From Acidithiobacillus ferrianus (GTDB lineage: Bacteria > Pseudomonadota > Gammaproteobacteria > Acidithiobacillales > Acidithiobacillaceae), in contig NZ_WNJL01000037.1 of assembly GCF_010378095.1 (NCBI RefSeq), forward strand, positions 372,001-436,000: a DNA stretch of 64,000 nucleotides, given 5' to 3'. Of this stretch, positions 10,401-19,959 are shown one piece after another. A program made the translations under genes and the position numbers. How positions within the stretch are numbered: the first letter of the stretch is position 1; every line of letters starts with the position of its first letter. The notes below the pieces were generated by a model. The model saw only the letters and a program-made list of their open reading frames with translations, ran no database searches and was not told the DNA's origin.

Positions 10401-11326
10401 CCGAGGTCATCCACTTCCTGCGCAAACCATTGCCTACGGATATGGGCGTGCAAACCATGCGCCAACTCCTCGCCATCGTCGACGACAAGACCGTGCCCAT
10501 CATCCGCGACAGCGCCAAAGTCACGGACGACAGCGACGCGGTCTTCTACTTTCCCGGCTGCGGCAGCGAGCGGCTCTTCAGCCAGATCGGTCTGGCGACA
10601 CTGGCCATGCTGCATCATGTTGGCACGCAAACCGTGTTGCCACCCGGCTACCTCTGCTGCGGCTATCCGCAAACGGCGGGTGGTCATGAAGACAAGGGGC
10701 AGGAAATCTCCGTGCGCAACCAGGTGCTTTTTCATCGCGTGGCGAACACGCTGAACTACCTGGATATCAAGACCGTGATCCTGTCCTGCGGCACCTGCAT
10801 GGATCAACTGCTGCAATACCAGTTTCAGCAAATCTTTCCCGGCTGCCGCCTGTTGGATATCCATGAGTACCTGATGGAAAAAGGCGTCGCTCTGGAGGGT
10901 GTGGGAGGCGTGCAGTACCTCTATCATGACCCCTGCCACAGCCCCATGAAAACACACAAGCCCCAGACCGTCGCATCACAATTGCTCGGACAACGGGTGC
11001 TGGACTCCGCCCGTTGCTGCGGAGACGCGGGGACACTGGCCAGCAGCCGTCCCGACATCGCGACCCAACTGCGTTTCCGCAAGGAAGAAATCCTCAAGGA
11101 AGGCATCCTGCAGCTCACCGGTAACGCGCGCGCGGCGAATGGCAACGTCAAGCTACTCACCAGTTGCCCCGCCTGTCAGCAAGGTCTGGAACGTTACCGC
11201 GAGGATACGGGGCTCGACACCGATTACATCGTCGTGGAACTGGCGCGCCGGATTCTGGGACCGCAGTGGCAGCAAGACTTCATCAACGCCACGCGCCAGG
11301 GAGGTATTGAGCGGGTGCTGCTCTGA
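7493..11326 (+). CDS. Large FAD-linked oxidase / Fe-S oxidoreductase fusion with DUF3683
   Basis: A 1277-residue fusion related to D-lactate/glycolate dehydrogenases. Residues 1-130 resemble the DUF3683 head ([18 protein letters not shown]). A PCMH-type FAD domain follows ([18 protein letters not shown] near 190-205), then the FAD-oxidase C-domain ([24 protein letters not shown]). Around 815-890 are two 4Fe-4S clusters ([25 protein letters not shown]). The C-terminus carries two CCG-type cysteine domains (FPGCGSERL with LCCGYP, and YHDPCHSP with RCCGDAG). It probably passes electrons from a 2-hydroxy acid to the respiratory chain; the substrate is unknown. It overlaps panC by 1 bp and the next gene by 1 bp. 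Confidence 0.88.
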   Translation: MKSGLREIPYNYTSFSDAEIVRRLIGVDAWRLLEDLRRQRVTGRSARMLFEVLGDLWVVQRNPYIQDDLAQDRRRRQALWDALAHRLKDVTDRAEGNPLVIRLLESVRAAVRNFIQQFDEDLALRKKAERRLLRITTRDNVDFSAYARVAHVTDASDWRVELPFVVLYPADAAEVQRMVAACRELGLAIIPRGGGTGYTGGAIPLTRHCAVINTEKLEQISSIERVTPPGLGIDVPSIVAGAGVVTKVVADAAEAAGLVFAVDPTSMDASTIGGNIAMNAGGKKAVLWGTALDNLLSWRMVTPDGHWLEVERLDHNLGKIHDQAQVRFRLNRYAADGHTQLGEPEILILPGASFRKAGLGKDVTDKFLGGLPGIQKEGCDGIITSGRFLLHRLPSHVRTVCLEFYGAELDAAVPAIIEVKSYVEGLEQVLLTGLEHLDGRYLKAIQYSNKAPRRERPKMLLLADIASDDADAAGAAAAAVVRIANARGGEGFIATTPESRRRFWADRNRTAAISAHTNAFKINEDVVIPLEKLGDYSRAIERINIEQSIGSKLASLGALEEYVSGDLVEIRTAKDYEDSSEDRAIVAAKKASAKALIGDTRQRWQSLLDKLDAPAMAHPELLDAHMRSAVRPDDTLVGLLLRGALRVSYREHVGNPLEALFAGDAFAGVRARIREIHAELRRARLFVALHMHAGDGNIHTNIPVLSSDYAMLHEADRVVDRIMATAQALGGVISGEHGIGITKMRWLEPEKIAAFAAYKAVVDPDNLFNPGKLLAGSGLEMAYTPSLQLVEQEALLLEASELGALNHEIKDCLRCGKCKPVCMTHIPRANLLYSPRDKILATGLLIEAFLYEEQTRRGVSHQHFAALNDVADHCTTCHKCETPCPVNIDFGKVSIHMRNILRARGEKSFNLGTRLAMTYLNATEPGKVHFLRRSVLQTAYNAQALAHTIVKPLLPKGPPPATTGKTPLRAEVIHFLRKPLPTDMGVQTMRQLLAIVDDKTVPIIRDSAKVTDDSDAVFYFPGCGSERLFSQIGLATLAMLHHVGTQTVLPPGYLCCGYPQTAGGHEDKGQEISVRNQVLFHRVANTLNYLDIKTVILSCGTCMDQLLQYQFQQIFPGCRLLDIHEYLMEKGVALEGVGGVQYLYHDPCHSPMKTHKPQTVASQLLGQRVLDSARCCGDAGTLASSRPDIATQLRFRKEEILKEGILQLTGNARAANGNVKLLTSCPACQQGLERYREDTGLDTDYIVVELARRILGPQWQQDFINATRQGGIERVLL

Positions 11327-12018
11327 TGGTCACGACCACGGTCCCGTCCGCACCCCAGCGTCTGGGCCGATCCGACCGCTCCCTGCACCTGCTGTCGGCC
11401 ACCTCCGGTGCGGCGGACGTCGTCGCATTCCTCAAGCTGAATATGGTATTCACCTCGGCGATGACCGGCAACCTCGCACTCCTTGGCATCGCCGCCGGTC
11501 AAGGTCATCTGCTTTCAGCCACCCATTCCCTCACCGCCCTGCTGGGATTCATCACGGGCGTGGCCATCGCCGCAGTCTGGAAAGAGCGCGCCTTCGGACT
11601 GCGCAGGATACTCGGCCTGGAAATCGTTTTCCTCGCCCTGTACGCGCTCTGCTGGTTGCGGTGGGGCTTTCCGCCGGGAGGTATCCCGCTCTATGCCCTG
11701 ATCCTTTTCTCCGCCATCGGCATGGGGATGCAGAGCGTGGCGGCGCGACTGATCGATATCGCCGGGGTCCCGTCCGTCGTCTTCACCAGCACCCTGACCA
11801 GCATCGTATTGGTCTGCATTCAAAATCTCCGCAGACACCAGCCCCTGCCCTTCGCTCTGCACCAGCAGATAGCCGCCCTGCTCGCCTACCTCGGCGGTGC
11901 CGTGCTCTTCGCCTTTCTGCTGATGGTGATGCCGGCGCTGGCCGTGACCCTGCCAGCCGTTTTGGTGGCGCTGGCCCTCTGGATCCGCTGGCACCCGGCA
12001 GCGGACACCACCGCCTGA
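11326..12018 (+). CDS. YoaK/DUF1275 family integral membrane protein
   Basis: A 230-residue inner-membrane protein with about six hydrophobic segments. The N-terminal region LHLLSATSGAADVVAFLKLN and FTSAMTGNLALLGIA is the characteristic DUF1275 signature (G.DA..F......F...MTGN). The molecular function of this family is not established, although it is usually described as transporter-like. The ATG overlaps the TGA of the oxidoreductase, so the two are probably co-translated. Confidence 0.82.
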   Translation: MVTTTVPSAPQRLGRSDRSLHLLSATSGAADVVAFLKLNMVFTSAMTGNLALLGIAAGQGHLLSATHSLTALLGFITGVAIAAVWKERAFGLRRILGLEIVFLALYALCWLRWGFPPGGIPLYALILFSAIGMGMQSVAARLIDIAGVPSVVFTSTLTSIVLVCIQNLRRHQPLPFALHQQIAALLAYLGGAVLFAFLLMVMPALAVTLPAVLVALALWIRWHPAADTTA

Positions 12019-12031
12019 GGCGCGGCGCCCC

Positions 12032-12433
12032 ATGCCAAGATCCGACCCAGACAGATCCGCCGTCCTCCCCGTACAGACAGCCGTCGATGGGGTGCTCGAC
12101 CTGCACGCATTCCGCCCGCAAGAGGTGCCCGATCTGGTCCGTGAATATCTCCACGCCTGCCGCGCCGCCCGCGTCACGGAAATTCGCATCATCCACGGCA
12201 AAGGCAAGGGCGTATTGCGCGAAACCGTTCACGCACTGCTCCGCCGCGAACCCATGGTTCGGAATTTTCGTCTGGCTCACGACCGCGGCGGCTGGGGCGC
12301 GACGCTGGTGGATATTTATCCGCCGGGCGCCTCCCTGCCAACGACGCACCGCCCACCGCCGCCAAAGGTGCCGGTATCGGAACAGGTACCGGGCTGGTAC
12401 CGCCTGCTGCAACGCGTTTTCGGAAAGCGCTGA
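12032..12433 (+). CDS. Smr-domain protein
   Basis: A 133-residue protein with a small MutS-related (Smr) domain, a nuclease-associated fold. It shows LDLHAFRPQEVPDLVREYL, with the LDLH motif common to active Smr domains, and IRIIHGKGKGVLRETVHALL with the HGKG turn, followed by RLAHDRGGWGATLVDI. Smr proteins nick structured DNA or act on RNA and ribosomes; which applies here is unknown. It starts 14 bp after the previous stop. Confidence 0.85.
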   Translation: MPRSDPDRSAVLPVQTAVDGVLDLHAFRPQEVPDLVREYLHACRAARVTEIRIIHGKGKGVLRETVHALLRREPMVRNFRLAHDRGGWGATLVDIYPPGASLPTTHRPPPPKVPVSEQVPGWYRLLQRVFGKR

Positions 12434-12441
12434 GGACGAGG

Positions 12442-13068
12442 ATGGCACCGGAAGGCGTCAGCAAGTTTGCACTCACATGGCAGGCAGGCCCCGTCGTCGA
12501 CAGCCCAGACCGGGCCGCGCTCGGTCATTGGCGCGACAGACTGCACGCCCAGGGACTGATCGGCGCCGATCCCGCCCGTTACGACGGCATCGGTTTCGGC
12601 AACGTGAGCTGTCGTTGCGGCGACGCTTTCCTGATCACGGCGACCCAGACCGGGCACTTGGCAACATTGGCGCCCGAGCATTTCTGTCTGGTCACCCACT
12701 GGGACATCGCGCAGAATCGACTCGCGGCGGAAGGACCCCACCCACCCTCTTCGGAAACGCTCAGCCATGCCGCCTGCTACGTCGCCAATCCGGAGATCCG
12801 CTGGGTGTTTCACATTCATGACCCCTTGCTCTGGCAACAGCACGCGGCCCTGGGCCTGCCAGCCACGCCCCGCGACGCGGAATACGGCACGCCAGCCATG
12901 GCACTGGCCCTTTCCCGCCTCGTCAGCTCAGAACCGTTGCCACGACTTATCCAGATGGCCGGCCACGAAGACGGCCTCATCGCCGCCGGACGCGACGCCG
13001 AAGAAACCGGCACGCGCTTATTGCAGGCCATCTCCCAGGTTCAGGCTTCCAGCGCCTTGCGCAGATAA
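12442..13068 (+). CDS. Class II aldolase/adducin-family protein
   Basis: A 208-residue protein of the class II aldolase/adducin fold, zinc-dependent enzymes that cleave or dehydrate sugar phosphates. It has GIGFGNVSCRCGDAFLITATQTG (substrate loop), ETLSHAACYVANPEIRWVFHIHD with the metal-binding HIH, and MAGHEDGLIAAGRD with the third histidine. The start at ATG 12442 follows the Smr gene by 8 bp. The 3' end overlaps the convergent nuclease gene by 28 bp. The substrate cannot be read from sequence. Confidence 0.8.
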   Translation: MAPEGVSKFALTWQAGPVVDSPDRAALGHWRDRLHAQGLIGADPARYDGIGFGNVSCRCGDAFLITATQTGHLATLAPEHFCLVTHWDIAQNRLAAEGPHPPSSETLSHAACYVANPEIRWVFHIHDPLLWQQHAALGLPATPRDAEYGTPAMALALSRLVSSEPLPRLIQMAGHEDGLIAAGRDAEETGTRLLQAISQVQASSALRR

Positions 13069-13703
13069 ACATCCATATCGTTGAGATTGTTCAAGGCCCA
13101 GCGGCGGTAGTCGTCGGGCAAGTCGGCAATCTTCACGCCCTTATGCTTGCCGAAAGGCATGGTTTCCGGAATCCGCGCCCGCTCGCTGAACGCCCACAGA
13201 TCATCCCAAGAACCCGGACGAACCGCCAGAATAACCTTGTTGAGGATGATTCGGCAAAACTTCACATCGGCCAGCGCCGAGTGGGCGTTCTTGAGATTCT
13301 CCCGCGTCTTGTGCCTGTTCTTGCTGAAATGATACATCAGCGCGGACTGAGAATGACTGTCCACCTCCGGCCAGAGTTTACGGGCCATGGCATACGTGCA
13401 AATACGCTTGACATCGGGTTTGCCGATCACGCCCCAGTCATAATCGATACTGTGGCCCACCAGATACCCGGTATCGTCGGGTAATCGAAAGCTGCTGGAG
13501 GGCGGACTCTCCAGCAGATCTTCTTCCAGGATATGGTGCACCGCCATCGCCCCCATCTCGATGGGTTTGGCTGGCCGATAACGCTGCACGAACTGTTCCT
13601 CCACCTCCAACGTCCGCAGATCCGTCATGGCCAGCCAGGCCGCCTCGATCAGATCAGGCTCCACACGGCCCGTCGTTTCGGTGTCAAAAATCAATGCGCG
13701 CAT
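13041..13703 (-). CDS. ExoX-like 3'-5' exonuclease with DUF3820 tail
   Basis: A DEDDh-type exonuclease of about 220 residues. Motif I is LIFDTETTG (residues 4-12), motif II lies in VGHSIDYDW and motif III in NAHSALADV, giving the four acidic residues and histidine. The tail PFGKHKGVKIADLPDDYRRW is a DUF3820 module, which accompanies ExoX-like nucleases. ExoX in Escherichia coli takes part in mismatch repair and UV repair, and mutS lies 1 kb away, although on the other strand. ATG 13703 is chosen because motif I follows directly; ATG 13715 in frame is possible. Confidence 0.85.
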   Translation of the reverse strand: MRALIFDTETTGRVEPDLIEAAWLAMTDLRTLEVEEQFVQRYRPAKPIEMGAMAVHHILEEDLLESPPSSSFRLPDDTGYLVGHSIDYDWGVIGKPDVKRICTYAMARKLWPEVDSHSQSALMYHFSKNRHKTRENLKNAHSALADVKFCRIILNKVILAVRPGSWDDLWAFSERARIPETMPFGKHKGVKIADLPDDYRRWALNNLNDMDVYLRKALEA

Positions 13704-13936
13704 GCAAGCCCTCATCCCTGATCCGGTGAAAAGATGCAGGGTAAATGCAGATCCCGCAATGGGCAAGCGGCTTTTTTGCGGACACCCGGGTGACCTCCGA
13801 CCAAAAGCACGCGCAAACGGCGGGCGCGGAATTTTCCGCCCCCTATTGATTTCCGGCACAAAGAGCCCCATTAGCAAGAGACACGAAACCACATTTTGCG
13901 TTATGCTAGACACGTGGATCTTCATAGGAGTCGACC

Positions 13937-14629
13937 ATGAACCAGGATCAGAACCCATACCAGTTTCCGGACAGCATGAATCCGGCAGGAACCCGCGGAG
14001 GCACGTCCATCGGCGCACTCATGGGCAAGACCTATGCGTTGCTCGCCGCCACCCTCGCGGTTTCCGCCATCGCCTCGGTGTATGGCATGCACTCGGTCTT
14101 TGCCTATCAGCACCCCTTCATCCTGATGATAGGCTCTTTTGCCCTGCTCTTCGCGGTGCAGTACACTGGCGCGCACCGTAGCCCTCTCGCGGTGCCCCTG
14201 GTGTTCCTGTTCGCTGGCGGCATGGGCATGATGATGGGTCCAGCCATTGAAATGTATCTGCGGATGCCGGGTGGCGCCACGATCATTGCCGAAGCCTTGG
14301 GTACTACCGCGGCCATGTTTGTTGGACTGTCCGCCTATGCCCTGACCACCCGGCGGGATTTCAGCAACATCGGCGGCTTCCTGATCACCGGGTTGGTGCT
14401 AGCCATCGTGGTGTCTTTGCTGAACATGTTTCTGCTGCATCTTCCGGCCCTTCAGCTAGCCATCGCTGGCGTGCTGGTACTGGTCTTCAGTGGCCTGATC
14501 CTTTTTGATACGCAGCGCATGATCCGCGGCGGCATACAGGAACCGGTCCTGCTGGTCGTCGGTCTCTATCTGGATATCATCAACCTCTTCATGGCGCTGC
14601 TCGAAATTTTCGGCGGCAACCGCGACTGA
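13937..14629 (+). CDS. Bax inhibitor-1/YccA family membrane protein
   Basis: A 230-residue inner-membrane protein with about seven hydrophobic helices. [21 protein letters not shown] at the N-terminus and [39 protein letters not shown] at the C-terminus match the BI-1/YccA/YbhL family, whose conserved aspartates in the last helices form a pH-sensing pair in studied homologues. The family forms cation-leak channels or protease modulators. ATG 13937 follows the AGGAG sequence at 13926. Confidence 0.88.
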   Translation: MNQDQNPYQFPDSMNPAGTRGGTSIGALMGKTYALLAATLAVSAIASVYGMHSVFAYQHPFILMIGSFALLFAVQYTGAHRSPLAVPLVFLFAGGMGMMMGPAIEMYLRMPGGATIIAEALGTTAAMFVGLSAYALTTRRDFSNIGGFLITGLVLAIVVSLLNMFLLHLPALQLAIAGVLVLVFSGLILFDTQRMIRGGIQEPVLLVVGLYLDIINLFMALLEIFGGNRD

Positions 14630-14748
14630 TCACCGTGTCCTTCCCGTCTTTGCGGGAAGGACTCTTGCCACCCCGTGTCCACCGGCTTGTCGTCCACCAA
14701 GATGCCTATTCGCTCCGTCAGTTCCCCATTTTCACGCCAGCCCACCGG

Positions 14749-17289
14749 ATGACTGACCCCGCCACCCTGAAGGGCCACACCCCGATGATGCGGCAGTACT
14801 TCGGATTGAAGGCGCAATGCCCGGATACCCTGCTCTTCTACCGCATGGGGGACTTTTACGAGCTTTTTTTTGAAGATGCCGAAAAGGCCGCTCGCCTTCT
14901 CGGCATCACCCTCACCAGCCGCGGACAAAGCGCCGGGCAGGCCATCCCCATGGCGGGGGTCCCCGTCCAAAGCGTGGATGGCTATCTCGCGAAACTGGTG
15001 CGCCTGGGTGAACGCGTGGCTATCGGTGAACAGATGGGCGATCCGGCAACCGCCAAGGGGCCCGTGGAACGCGCCATCGTGCGCGTCATCACGCCGGGCA
15101 CCCTCATTGACGCCACTTTGCTGGATGCCGGACAAGAACCCTTGCTCCTCGCCCTCTGCCCGGAGGGCTCGCGCTGCGGCCTGGCCTGGTTGGATGCCGC
15201 CGGGGGGCGCCTCATGGTACGCGAGGTCGCCGCCACGACCCTGGCGGATGTCGTGGCGCGGCGGCCCGTCGCGGAGATCATCGCTCCGGCGGACACCCCG
15301 CTTCCTCCCGGAATCAGTCCGCAAAGGTTACAGCATCTGGAGAAGAGCGATTTCCAGACACACCGTACCCAGGCGATACTCGACCGCTATTTTGGGGAAA
15401 GGCTGGCAAGTTTCGGTTGTCACGACTGGCCGCTCGCCTTGCGCGCCGCCGCCGTGCTCCTGCATTATGCCGAAACCCAGTTACGCAGCAGCCTGACCCA
15501 AATCCAGCGCATCCACCCGGAACGCGCCGAAGAAGAAATCTACCTGGATGCGACCGCCCTGCGAGCACTGGAGGTGGTGGAGAGTCTGCACGAAGACGGT
15601 CCCACTTTGTTGACCCTGCTACAAAAAACTCAGACCGTCATGGGCGCCCGCTTACTCCGCCGCTGGCTTCTGCGACCGCTACGCCAGGGACCCGCGCTCA
15701 CGGCCCGCCAGGAAACCGTCGCCGCCCTCACCTCCGGCAGTGGACCCGTCGCCATCCAGAAAACCTTGCACGGCATCGCCGACGCGGAGCGCATCCTCAC
15801 CCGCATCGCCCTCAACAGGGCGAACCCCCGCGATCTCGCTCAACTCCGCAGCACCCTGCAGGCGCTACCCGCGCTGCGCGCCGCTCTCGATACGGCGGCA
15901 CATCCCGCGTTGACCGCTTATCGGGAACGCATCCCGCTTTTCGCCGCCCTCTGCGCCCTGCTGGAAAACGCCTTAGTGGACGCCCCGCCCATGACCCAGC
16001 GGGATGGTGGCTACATTCGCGCCGACTACGATGCCGAGTTGGATCGCCTGCAGCAGCTCAGCCAAAATTTACAGGAGGTGCTGCGTGATCTGGAACAGCA
16101 GGAACGCCAACGTACCGGCATCGCCTCACTCAAAATCCAGTTCAATCGCGTACACGGATTTTACATCGAAATCAGCCGCAGCTATCAGGGGCCCATTCCC
16201 GACGACTACCGCCGGCGCCAGACCACAAAGAATGCCGAACGCTATATCAACGATGCGTTGAAGGCCATTGAAGATCAGGCTCTTTCGGCGGAAAGCCTGG
16301 CCCTGGGCCGGGAACGTCTACTCTTCACACAAATGCTGGAGGCGGCATCCCCCGACGTGCCAGCCTTGCAGGATGCCATGACCGCGGTCGCCGAACTCGA
16401 CGGCCTCAGCACCTTGGCCGAACGCGCCATCACCCTGCACTGGTCCGCCCCGCGTCTCGTCACAGAATCCCTGCTACGGATCCGCGATGGCCGCCACCCC
16501 GTCGTAGAAGCCCAGATCGGCAGCAATTTCGTGCCCAACGATCTCGATTTCGATGAGAAGCAGCGGATGCTGCTTATCACCGGTCCCAATATGGGGGGCA
16601 AATCCACCTACCTGCGGCAAACGGCGCTCATTATCCTGCTCGCCCACATCGGTAGTTGGGTGCCCGCAAGCGAGGCCATTATCGGCCCCATCGACCAGAT
16701 TTTCACCCGTATCGGTGCCGCGGACGATCTGGCCGGCGGTCGCTCCACTTTCATGGTGGAAATGAGTGAAACCGCGCGCATCCTCCATCTCTCCACCGCG
16801 CAGAGTTTGGTAATCCTGGATGAAATCGGCCGGGGAACAGCCACCTACGATGGCCTTTCGATCGCCTGGGCCACCGCCGAAGCCCTGGTAGAACGGGGCG
16901 CCTACACCCTCTTTGCCACGCACTATTTTGAATTGACCGAGATCGACCTCCCCGGCTTACGCAACGCGCACCTGGACGCCCTGACACAGGGGGATCAGGT
17001 AACCTTTCTGCACCGTGTGGAAAGTGGCCCCGCCGCGCAAAGCTACGGGCTCGCCGTAGCGCGGCTCGCCGGCATGCCCGACCCGGTCGTACAGCGCGCC
17101 CGCCACAGACTCAGCCAACTGGAAGATCCCGCCCAACCGTCCCGCAGCGACACCCTGCCCGCGCAGCTTTCTCTCTTCCAGACGGCTCCGCATCCGGTCG
17201 TGCACCGGCTCAGCAAAATTGACCCCGATCAGATCAGCCCCAAACAGGCCCTGGATCTGCTCTACGCACTCAAAGAATTGACACAGTAA
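14749..17289 (+). CDS. mutS: DNA mismatch repair protein MutS
   Basis: MutS recognises mismatches and starts repair with MutL. The 846-residue protein has the phenylalanine-containing mismatch loop near [15 protein letters not shown], the connector and lever domains, and the ATPase: Walker [14 protein letters not shown] near residue 612, Walker [16 protein letters not shown] near 685 and the dimer-signature [11 protein letters not shown]. Length is normal for MutS. I start at ATG 14749, where homology begins ([18 protein letters not shown]). It is the last core gene before the accessory zone. Confidence 0.96.
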   Translation: MTDPATLKGHTPMMRQYFGLKAQCPDTLLFYRMGDFYELFFEDAEKAARLLGITLTSRGQSAGQAIPMAGVPVQSVDGYLAKLVRLGERVAIGEQMGDPATAKGPVERAIVRVITPGTLIDATLLDAGQEPLLLALCPEGSRCGLAWLDAAGGRLMVREVAATTLADVVARRPVAEIIAPADTPLPPGISPQRLQHLEKSDFQTHRTQAILDRYFGERLASFGCHDWPLALRAAAVLLHYAETQLRSSLTQIQRIHPERAEEEIYLDATALRALEVVESLHEDGPTLLTLLQKTQTVMGARLLRRWLLRPLRQGPALTARQETVAALTSGSGPVAIQKTLHGIADAERILTRIALNRANPRDLAQLRSTLQALPALRAALDTAAHPALTAYRERIPLFAALCALLENALVDAPPMTQRDGGYIRADYDAELDRLQQLSQNLQEVLRDLEQQERQRTGIASLKIQFNRVHGFYIEISRSYQGPIPDDYRRRQTTKNAERYINDALKAIEDQALSAESLALGRERLLFTQMLEAASPDVPALQDAMTAVAELDGLSTLAERAITLHWSAPRLVTESLLRIRDGRHPVVEAQIGSNFVPNDLDFDEKQRMLLITGPNMGGKSTYLRQTALIILLAHIGSWVPASEAIIGPIDQIFTRIGAADDLAGGRSTFMVEMSETARILHLSTAQSLVILDEIGRGTATYDGLSIAWATAEALVERGAYTLFATHYFELTEIDLPGLRNAHLDALTQGDQVTFLHRVESGPAAQSYGLAVARLAGMPDPVVQRARHRLSQLEDPAQPSRSDTLPAQLSLFQTAPHPVVHRLSKIDPDQISPKQALDLLYALKELTQ

Positions 17290-17349
17290 AGCCTGTGTAG
17301 CAGGTACTAGGAAACCTGATTGGCACGATGATTCCGCCGGAGGTTAATC

Positions 17350-17925
17350 ATGATTGGTAAACTTTTGCAGCACATTCGCGCGGGGACAAAGCGGTTGGCG
17401 ATAAATAATGGCTGCCTGAATAATGTACCGGACTCCCTGACTATTTCCAGCATGGCTTTTCAAAACAATGGCAGGCTTCCAGAGAAATACACCCAGTTTG
17501 GAGAAAACATATCACCGCCCCTGGAATGGCATAACCTGCCCGTTGGGACAAAGAGTCTTGTGATCATTATCGAAGACTCTGACGTGCCGTTACCCATGCC
17601 ACTCGTGCATGGCATCGCATACAATATCGCAGACGTGACAATCCGTGCTGGTCTGCAGGAAGGCGACATTCCAACGGTGCCTGTCACCATGGAAAATGGG
17701 CCGCGGCACGGCCTGAGTGTAGGTAGAAATACCTTGGGAAAGCCCGCCTACATTGGGCCGCGTCCAATTGCAGGGCATGGTCCGCACCACTATTACTTCC
17801 AGGTGTTTGCCTTGGATAGGCTCCTGCCAAGATTTCCTGGGCCACCCAAGCGTAAAGAAATGATAAAGGCCATGACGGGGCATGTCTTAGCGAAAGGCTG
17901 GCTGGTGGGGGTGTATGAGAAATAG
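17350..17925 (+). CDS. YbhB/YbcL-type PEBP family protein
   Basis: A 191-residue phosphatidylethanolamine-binding-protein homologue (Raf kinase inhibitor-like fold). Key stretches are NISPPLEWHNLPVGTKSLVIIIEDSDVP, the ligand pocket region, and HGIAYNI, YIGPRPIAGHGPHHYYFQVFALD. Bacterial members have no settled role. The sequence is more AT-rich than mutS just upstream, marking entry into the accessory zone. It starts at ATG 17350 with GGAGG nearby (17339-17343). No attC-like site is obvious after it. Confidence 0.85.
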   Translation: MIGKLLQHIRAGTKRLAINNGCLNNVPDSLTISSMAFQNNGRLPEKYTQFGENISPPLEWHNLPVGTKSLVIIIEDSDVPLPMPLVHGIAYNIADVTIRAGLQEGDIPTVPVTMENGPRHGLSVGRNTLGKPAYIGPRPIAGHGPHHYYFQVFALDRLLPRFPGPPKRKEMIKAMTGHVLAKGWLVGVYEK

Positions 17926-18005
17926 GAAACAACCTTGTCATTTAACCGGACCATACTACAGCGATTATCTCTAGCAGCGCTATTGATTGTAAGGAGAAAT
18001 AGACT

Positions 18006-18383
18006 ATGATAAAATTGGTGATGTGCGTTATTCGGTGCCCAGAAATCTCTCGGGGGGAATTTCAAGACTATTGGCGCAACCATCACGGACCGCTTTTCCA
18101 AAAGTTTGCAGAAACCTATAAAGCCCGTCGGTACGTGCAGAGCCATACGATTGATACACCACTTAACGAGACCGTTCGAAAGTCCCGCGGGATGTCACAA
18201 GAATACGATGGGATTGCGGAAATATGGTGGGAGTCAGAAAAAGATTTTATTGATGCGACTAGCTCACCAGAAGGACAAAAGCTTCGTTCTGTCTTTCTCG
18301 ATGATGAAGCCAAATTCATGGACTTTTCCAAATCAGCCGCGTTCTTTACGGAGGAGCATGTTCTCGTGAAAGAGTATGACTAA
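18006..18383 (+). CDS. EthD-domain protein
   Basis: A 125-residue member of the EthD family (dimeric alpha-beta barrel). The N-terminus MIKLVMCVIRCPEISRGEF and DYWRNHHGPLFQKFAETYKARRYVQSH are the recognisable EthD core, and EIWWESEKDFIDATSSPEGQ continues the family pattern. Members act on small hydrophobic molecules, but none can be assigned here. AAGGAG at 17991 precedes ATG 18006. Its stop codon is embedded in the left end of a possible attC site, as is common for integron cassettes. Confidence 0.8.
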   Translation: MIKLVMCVIRCPEISRGEFQDYWRNHHGPLFQKFAETYKARRYVQSHTIDTPLNETVRKSRGMSQEYDGIAEIWWESEKDFIDATSSPEGQKLRSVFLDDEAKFMDFSKSAAFFTEEHVLVKEYD

Positions 18384-18449
18384 CCCTTGCTTCGAGGTTC
18401 CCCGTCGGCTCTGCCGTCGAGGCGGCCTCTACCTTAATTCATTAGAGAC
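18378..18449 (+). repeat. Possible attC-like recombination site A1
   Basis: A roughly 70-bp imperfect inverted repeat between the EthD gene and the next gene. The left side is GACTAACCCTTGC, the right side is CCTTAATTCATTAGAG, and GC-rich complementary sequence fills the centre. The layout resembles attC sites, but the right core has ATTAGAG in place of the usual GTTRRRY. Assignment is tentative. Confidence 0.4.
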
Positions 18450-18452
18450 TAC

Positions 18453-18821
18453 ATGCCCTCAGAAAACGTGCTTACTATTTATTTCCAGGAGTTGGAGGAG
18501 TCCTTGCTCCAGTCCGGTGTTCGCAAGTCCGAGCGCGTTTCGCAATTGCTGGCCGAGGGGTTCTTCGAGTTCGGTAGCTCTGGGCGTACTCTCAGCAAGG
18601 AACAAATTATTGCCTCGCTGCATGCCGAGTCGCCAGTCAACTGCACTGCTACAGAGTTCAAGGTCCAACTTCTGGCCCCACAAACCGCGCTCGTCACATA
18701 TCGTGCGTGTCGCCACAGCGAACCACCGGTGTTCACGGTACGCAGTTCCATCTGGCAACAATGGGAAGGGCTGTGGCAAATGGTCTTTCATCAAGGTACC
18801 ATTTCGACTGCGCCCACATGA
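18453..18821 (+). CDS. SnoaL/DUF4440-like (NTF2 fold) protein
   Basis: A 122-residue protein of the nuclear-transport-factor-2 fold, close to the DUF4440 group. It starts MPSENVLTIYFQELEESLLQ and has LLAEGFFEFGSSGRTLSKEQIIASL followed by the beta-sheet core VQLLAPQTALVTYRACR and VRSSIWQQWEGLWQMVFHQGT, the usual order for the family. Enzymatic or binding role is unknown. It sits in the cassette-like array, same direction as its neighbours, and ends at a possible attC site. Confidence 0.78.
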   Translation: MPSENVLTIYFQELEESLLQSGVRKSERVSQLLAEGFFEFGSSGRTLSKEQIIASLHAESPVNCTATEFKVQLLAPQTALVTYRACRHSEPPVFTVRSSIWQQWEGLWQMVFHQGTISTAPT

Positions 18822-18890
18822 GAACAATCATCCCCCCTGCGCTCAAGCATACCGGCGCAAAAGCGCGTGACCCTTAACTACACGTTAGCC
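18819..18890 (+). repeat. Possible attC-like recombination site A2
   Basis: A 70-bp segment following the SnoaL-like gene. Its right half, CCTTAACTACACGTTAGCC, has the same layout as the right half of classical aadA-type attC sites (CTTAAC, 6-7 bases, GTTAG). The left half begins GAGAACAATC. A short GCGC hairpin occupies the centre. This is the clearest of the candidate cassette junctions. Confidence 0.5.
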
Positions 18891-18906
18891 ACAAGGAGAG
18901 AGATTG

Positions 18907-19575
18907 ATGAAAATATTTATCGTTTATTGGCATCCAGAACCGCAGAGTTTTAATGGTTCGATGTTCCGCACAGCTTGTAAGGTGCTGGTCGATGTCGGCC
19001 ATGAGGTGAGGACTTCCGATTTGCATGAAATGCGTTTCGACCCTGTTTCCAGTCGAAAGAACTTTACTACGGTCAAAGACCAGGATTACTTCAAGCAACA
19101 AATCGAAGAAATGCACGCCACTGAAACAAAGGGATTTTCGGCAGGGCTTGAAGCTGAGATGGAGAAGCTTGAGTGGTGCGACCTGATGATTTGGCAATTT
19201 CCGCTATGGTGGTTTGGGTTGCCAGCGGTTTTAAAGGGCTGGGTTGACCGAGTTTTTGCTATGGGCCGCATCTACGGCTACGGCCATATTTACGAGACCG
19301 GCGTTTTTCGCGGCAAGCAGGCGTTGCTAAGCCTGACGACAGGCGGACAGGAAGAAGCCTACCGTCATGGCGGGTTCAACGGGGATATTTCTGGAGTTCT
19401 GCGCCCGATACAGCGGGGTATGTTGGAGTTTGTCGGCTTTGGTGTATTGGCGCCACAGATTGTGTACGCCCCTGTCCGTATGACGGATGATGAACGCGCA
19501 CAACATCTGGTAGCCTACACTGCGCGCCTACTGCACATTGCCCACGAATCACCCGTTAATGTTGGTACTTATTGA
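18907..19575 (+). CDS. NAD(P)H dehydrogenase (quinone), flavodoxin-like fold
   Basis: A 222-residue flavoprotein of the NQO1/MdaB/KefF type, reducing quinones by two electrons. MKIFIVYWHPEPQSFNGSMF is the FMN phosphate-binding N-terminus; WCDLMIWQFPLWWFGLPAVLKGWVDRVFAMG is the diagnostic flavin-binding core; SLTTGGQEEAYRHGG follows. It may protect from quinone or oxidative stress. ATG 18907 is preceded by AAGGAGAG. It lies directly downstream of candidate attC site A2, as a cassette would. Confidence 0.88.
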   Translation: MKIFIVYWHPEPQSFNGSMFRTACKVLVDVGHEVRTSDLHEMRFDPVSSRKNFTTVKDQDYFKQQIEEMHATETKGFSAGLEAEMEKLEWCDLMIWQFPLWWFGLPAVLKGWVDRVFAMGRIYGYGHIYETGVFRGKQALLSLTTGGQEEAYRHGGFNGDISGVLRPIQRGMLEFVGFGVLAPQIVYAPVRMTDDERAQHLVAYTARLLHIAHESPVNVGTY

Positions 19576-19649
19576 AGGACATTGCCGTACCAAATCACAA
19601 CGCAGCCAAGAAACAGGCCATCATCAATGGATAAGACAGAACCGACAAC

Positions 19650-19847
19650 ATGCCATACGTAAATATCCAAATCACCCGGAGTGCCACACGAGAGCAGAAG
19701 GCTCAGCTAGTTAAGGACATAACCGATTCGCTGGTGCGCGTACTTGGTAAGAAACCGGAGCACACGCATATCGTTATTCAGGAGATAAATGAGGAAGACT
19801 GGGGATTTTCAGGCCTGCTGACGGACGAATGGGAAAAGCTGAAGTAG
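19650..19847 (+). CDS. 4-oxalocrotonate tautomerase-family protein
   Basis: A 65-residue tautomerase. After removal of Met, Pro-1 is exposed (MPYVNIQITRSATREQKAQL), which is the catalytic base in this family, and the length matches the small hexameric 4-OT subunits. KKPEHTHIVIQEINEEDWGF is the usual second half. The natural substrate is unknown. It ends at a candidate attC site and shares direction with the rest of the array. Confidence 0.85.
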   Translation: MPYVNIQITRSATREQKAQLVKDITDSLVRVLGKKPEHTHIVIQEINEEDWGFSGLLTDEWEKLK

Positions 19848-19937
19848 TAGCCTAGCCTTTTTCGGACAACTGCAGCCTAAAACCCTGCACCCAAGCATGA
19901 CGAGCCAAAAACGGCGCGCTCCTTACTTTTACGTTAG
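19845..19937 (+). repeat. Possible attC-like recombination site A3
   Basis: Begins at the tautomerase stop codon with GCCTAGCC and ends CTTACTTTTACGTTAGCT. The left 7-mer GCCTAGC is shared with site A4 and the right core ACGTTAGC with A2 and A4. Inverted pairing of the two ends is imperfect. Confidence 0.42.
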
Positions 19938-19959
19938 CTTTATCAAACAGGAGGAACTG

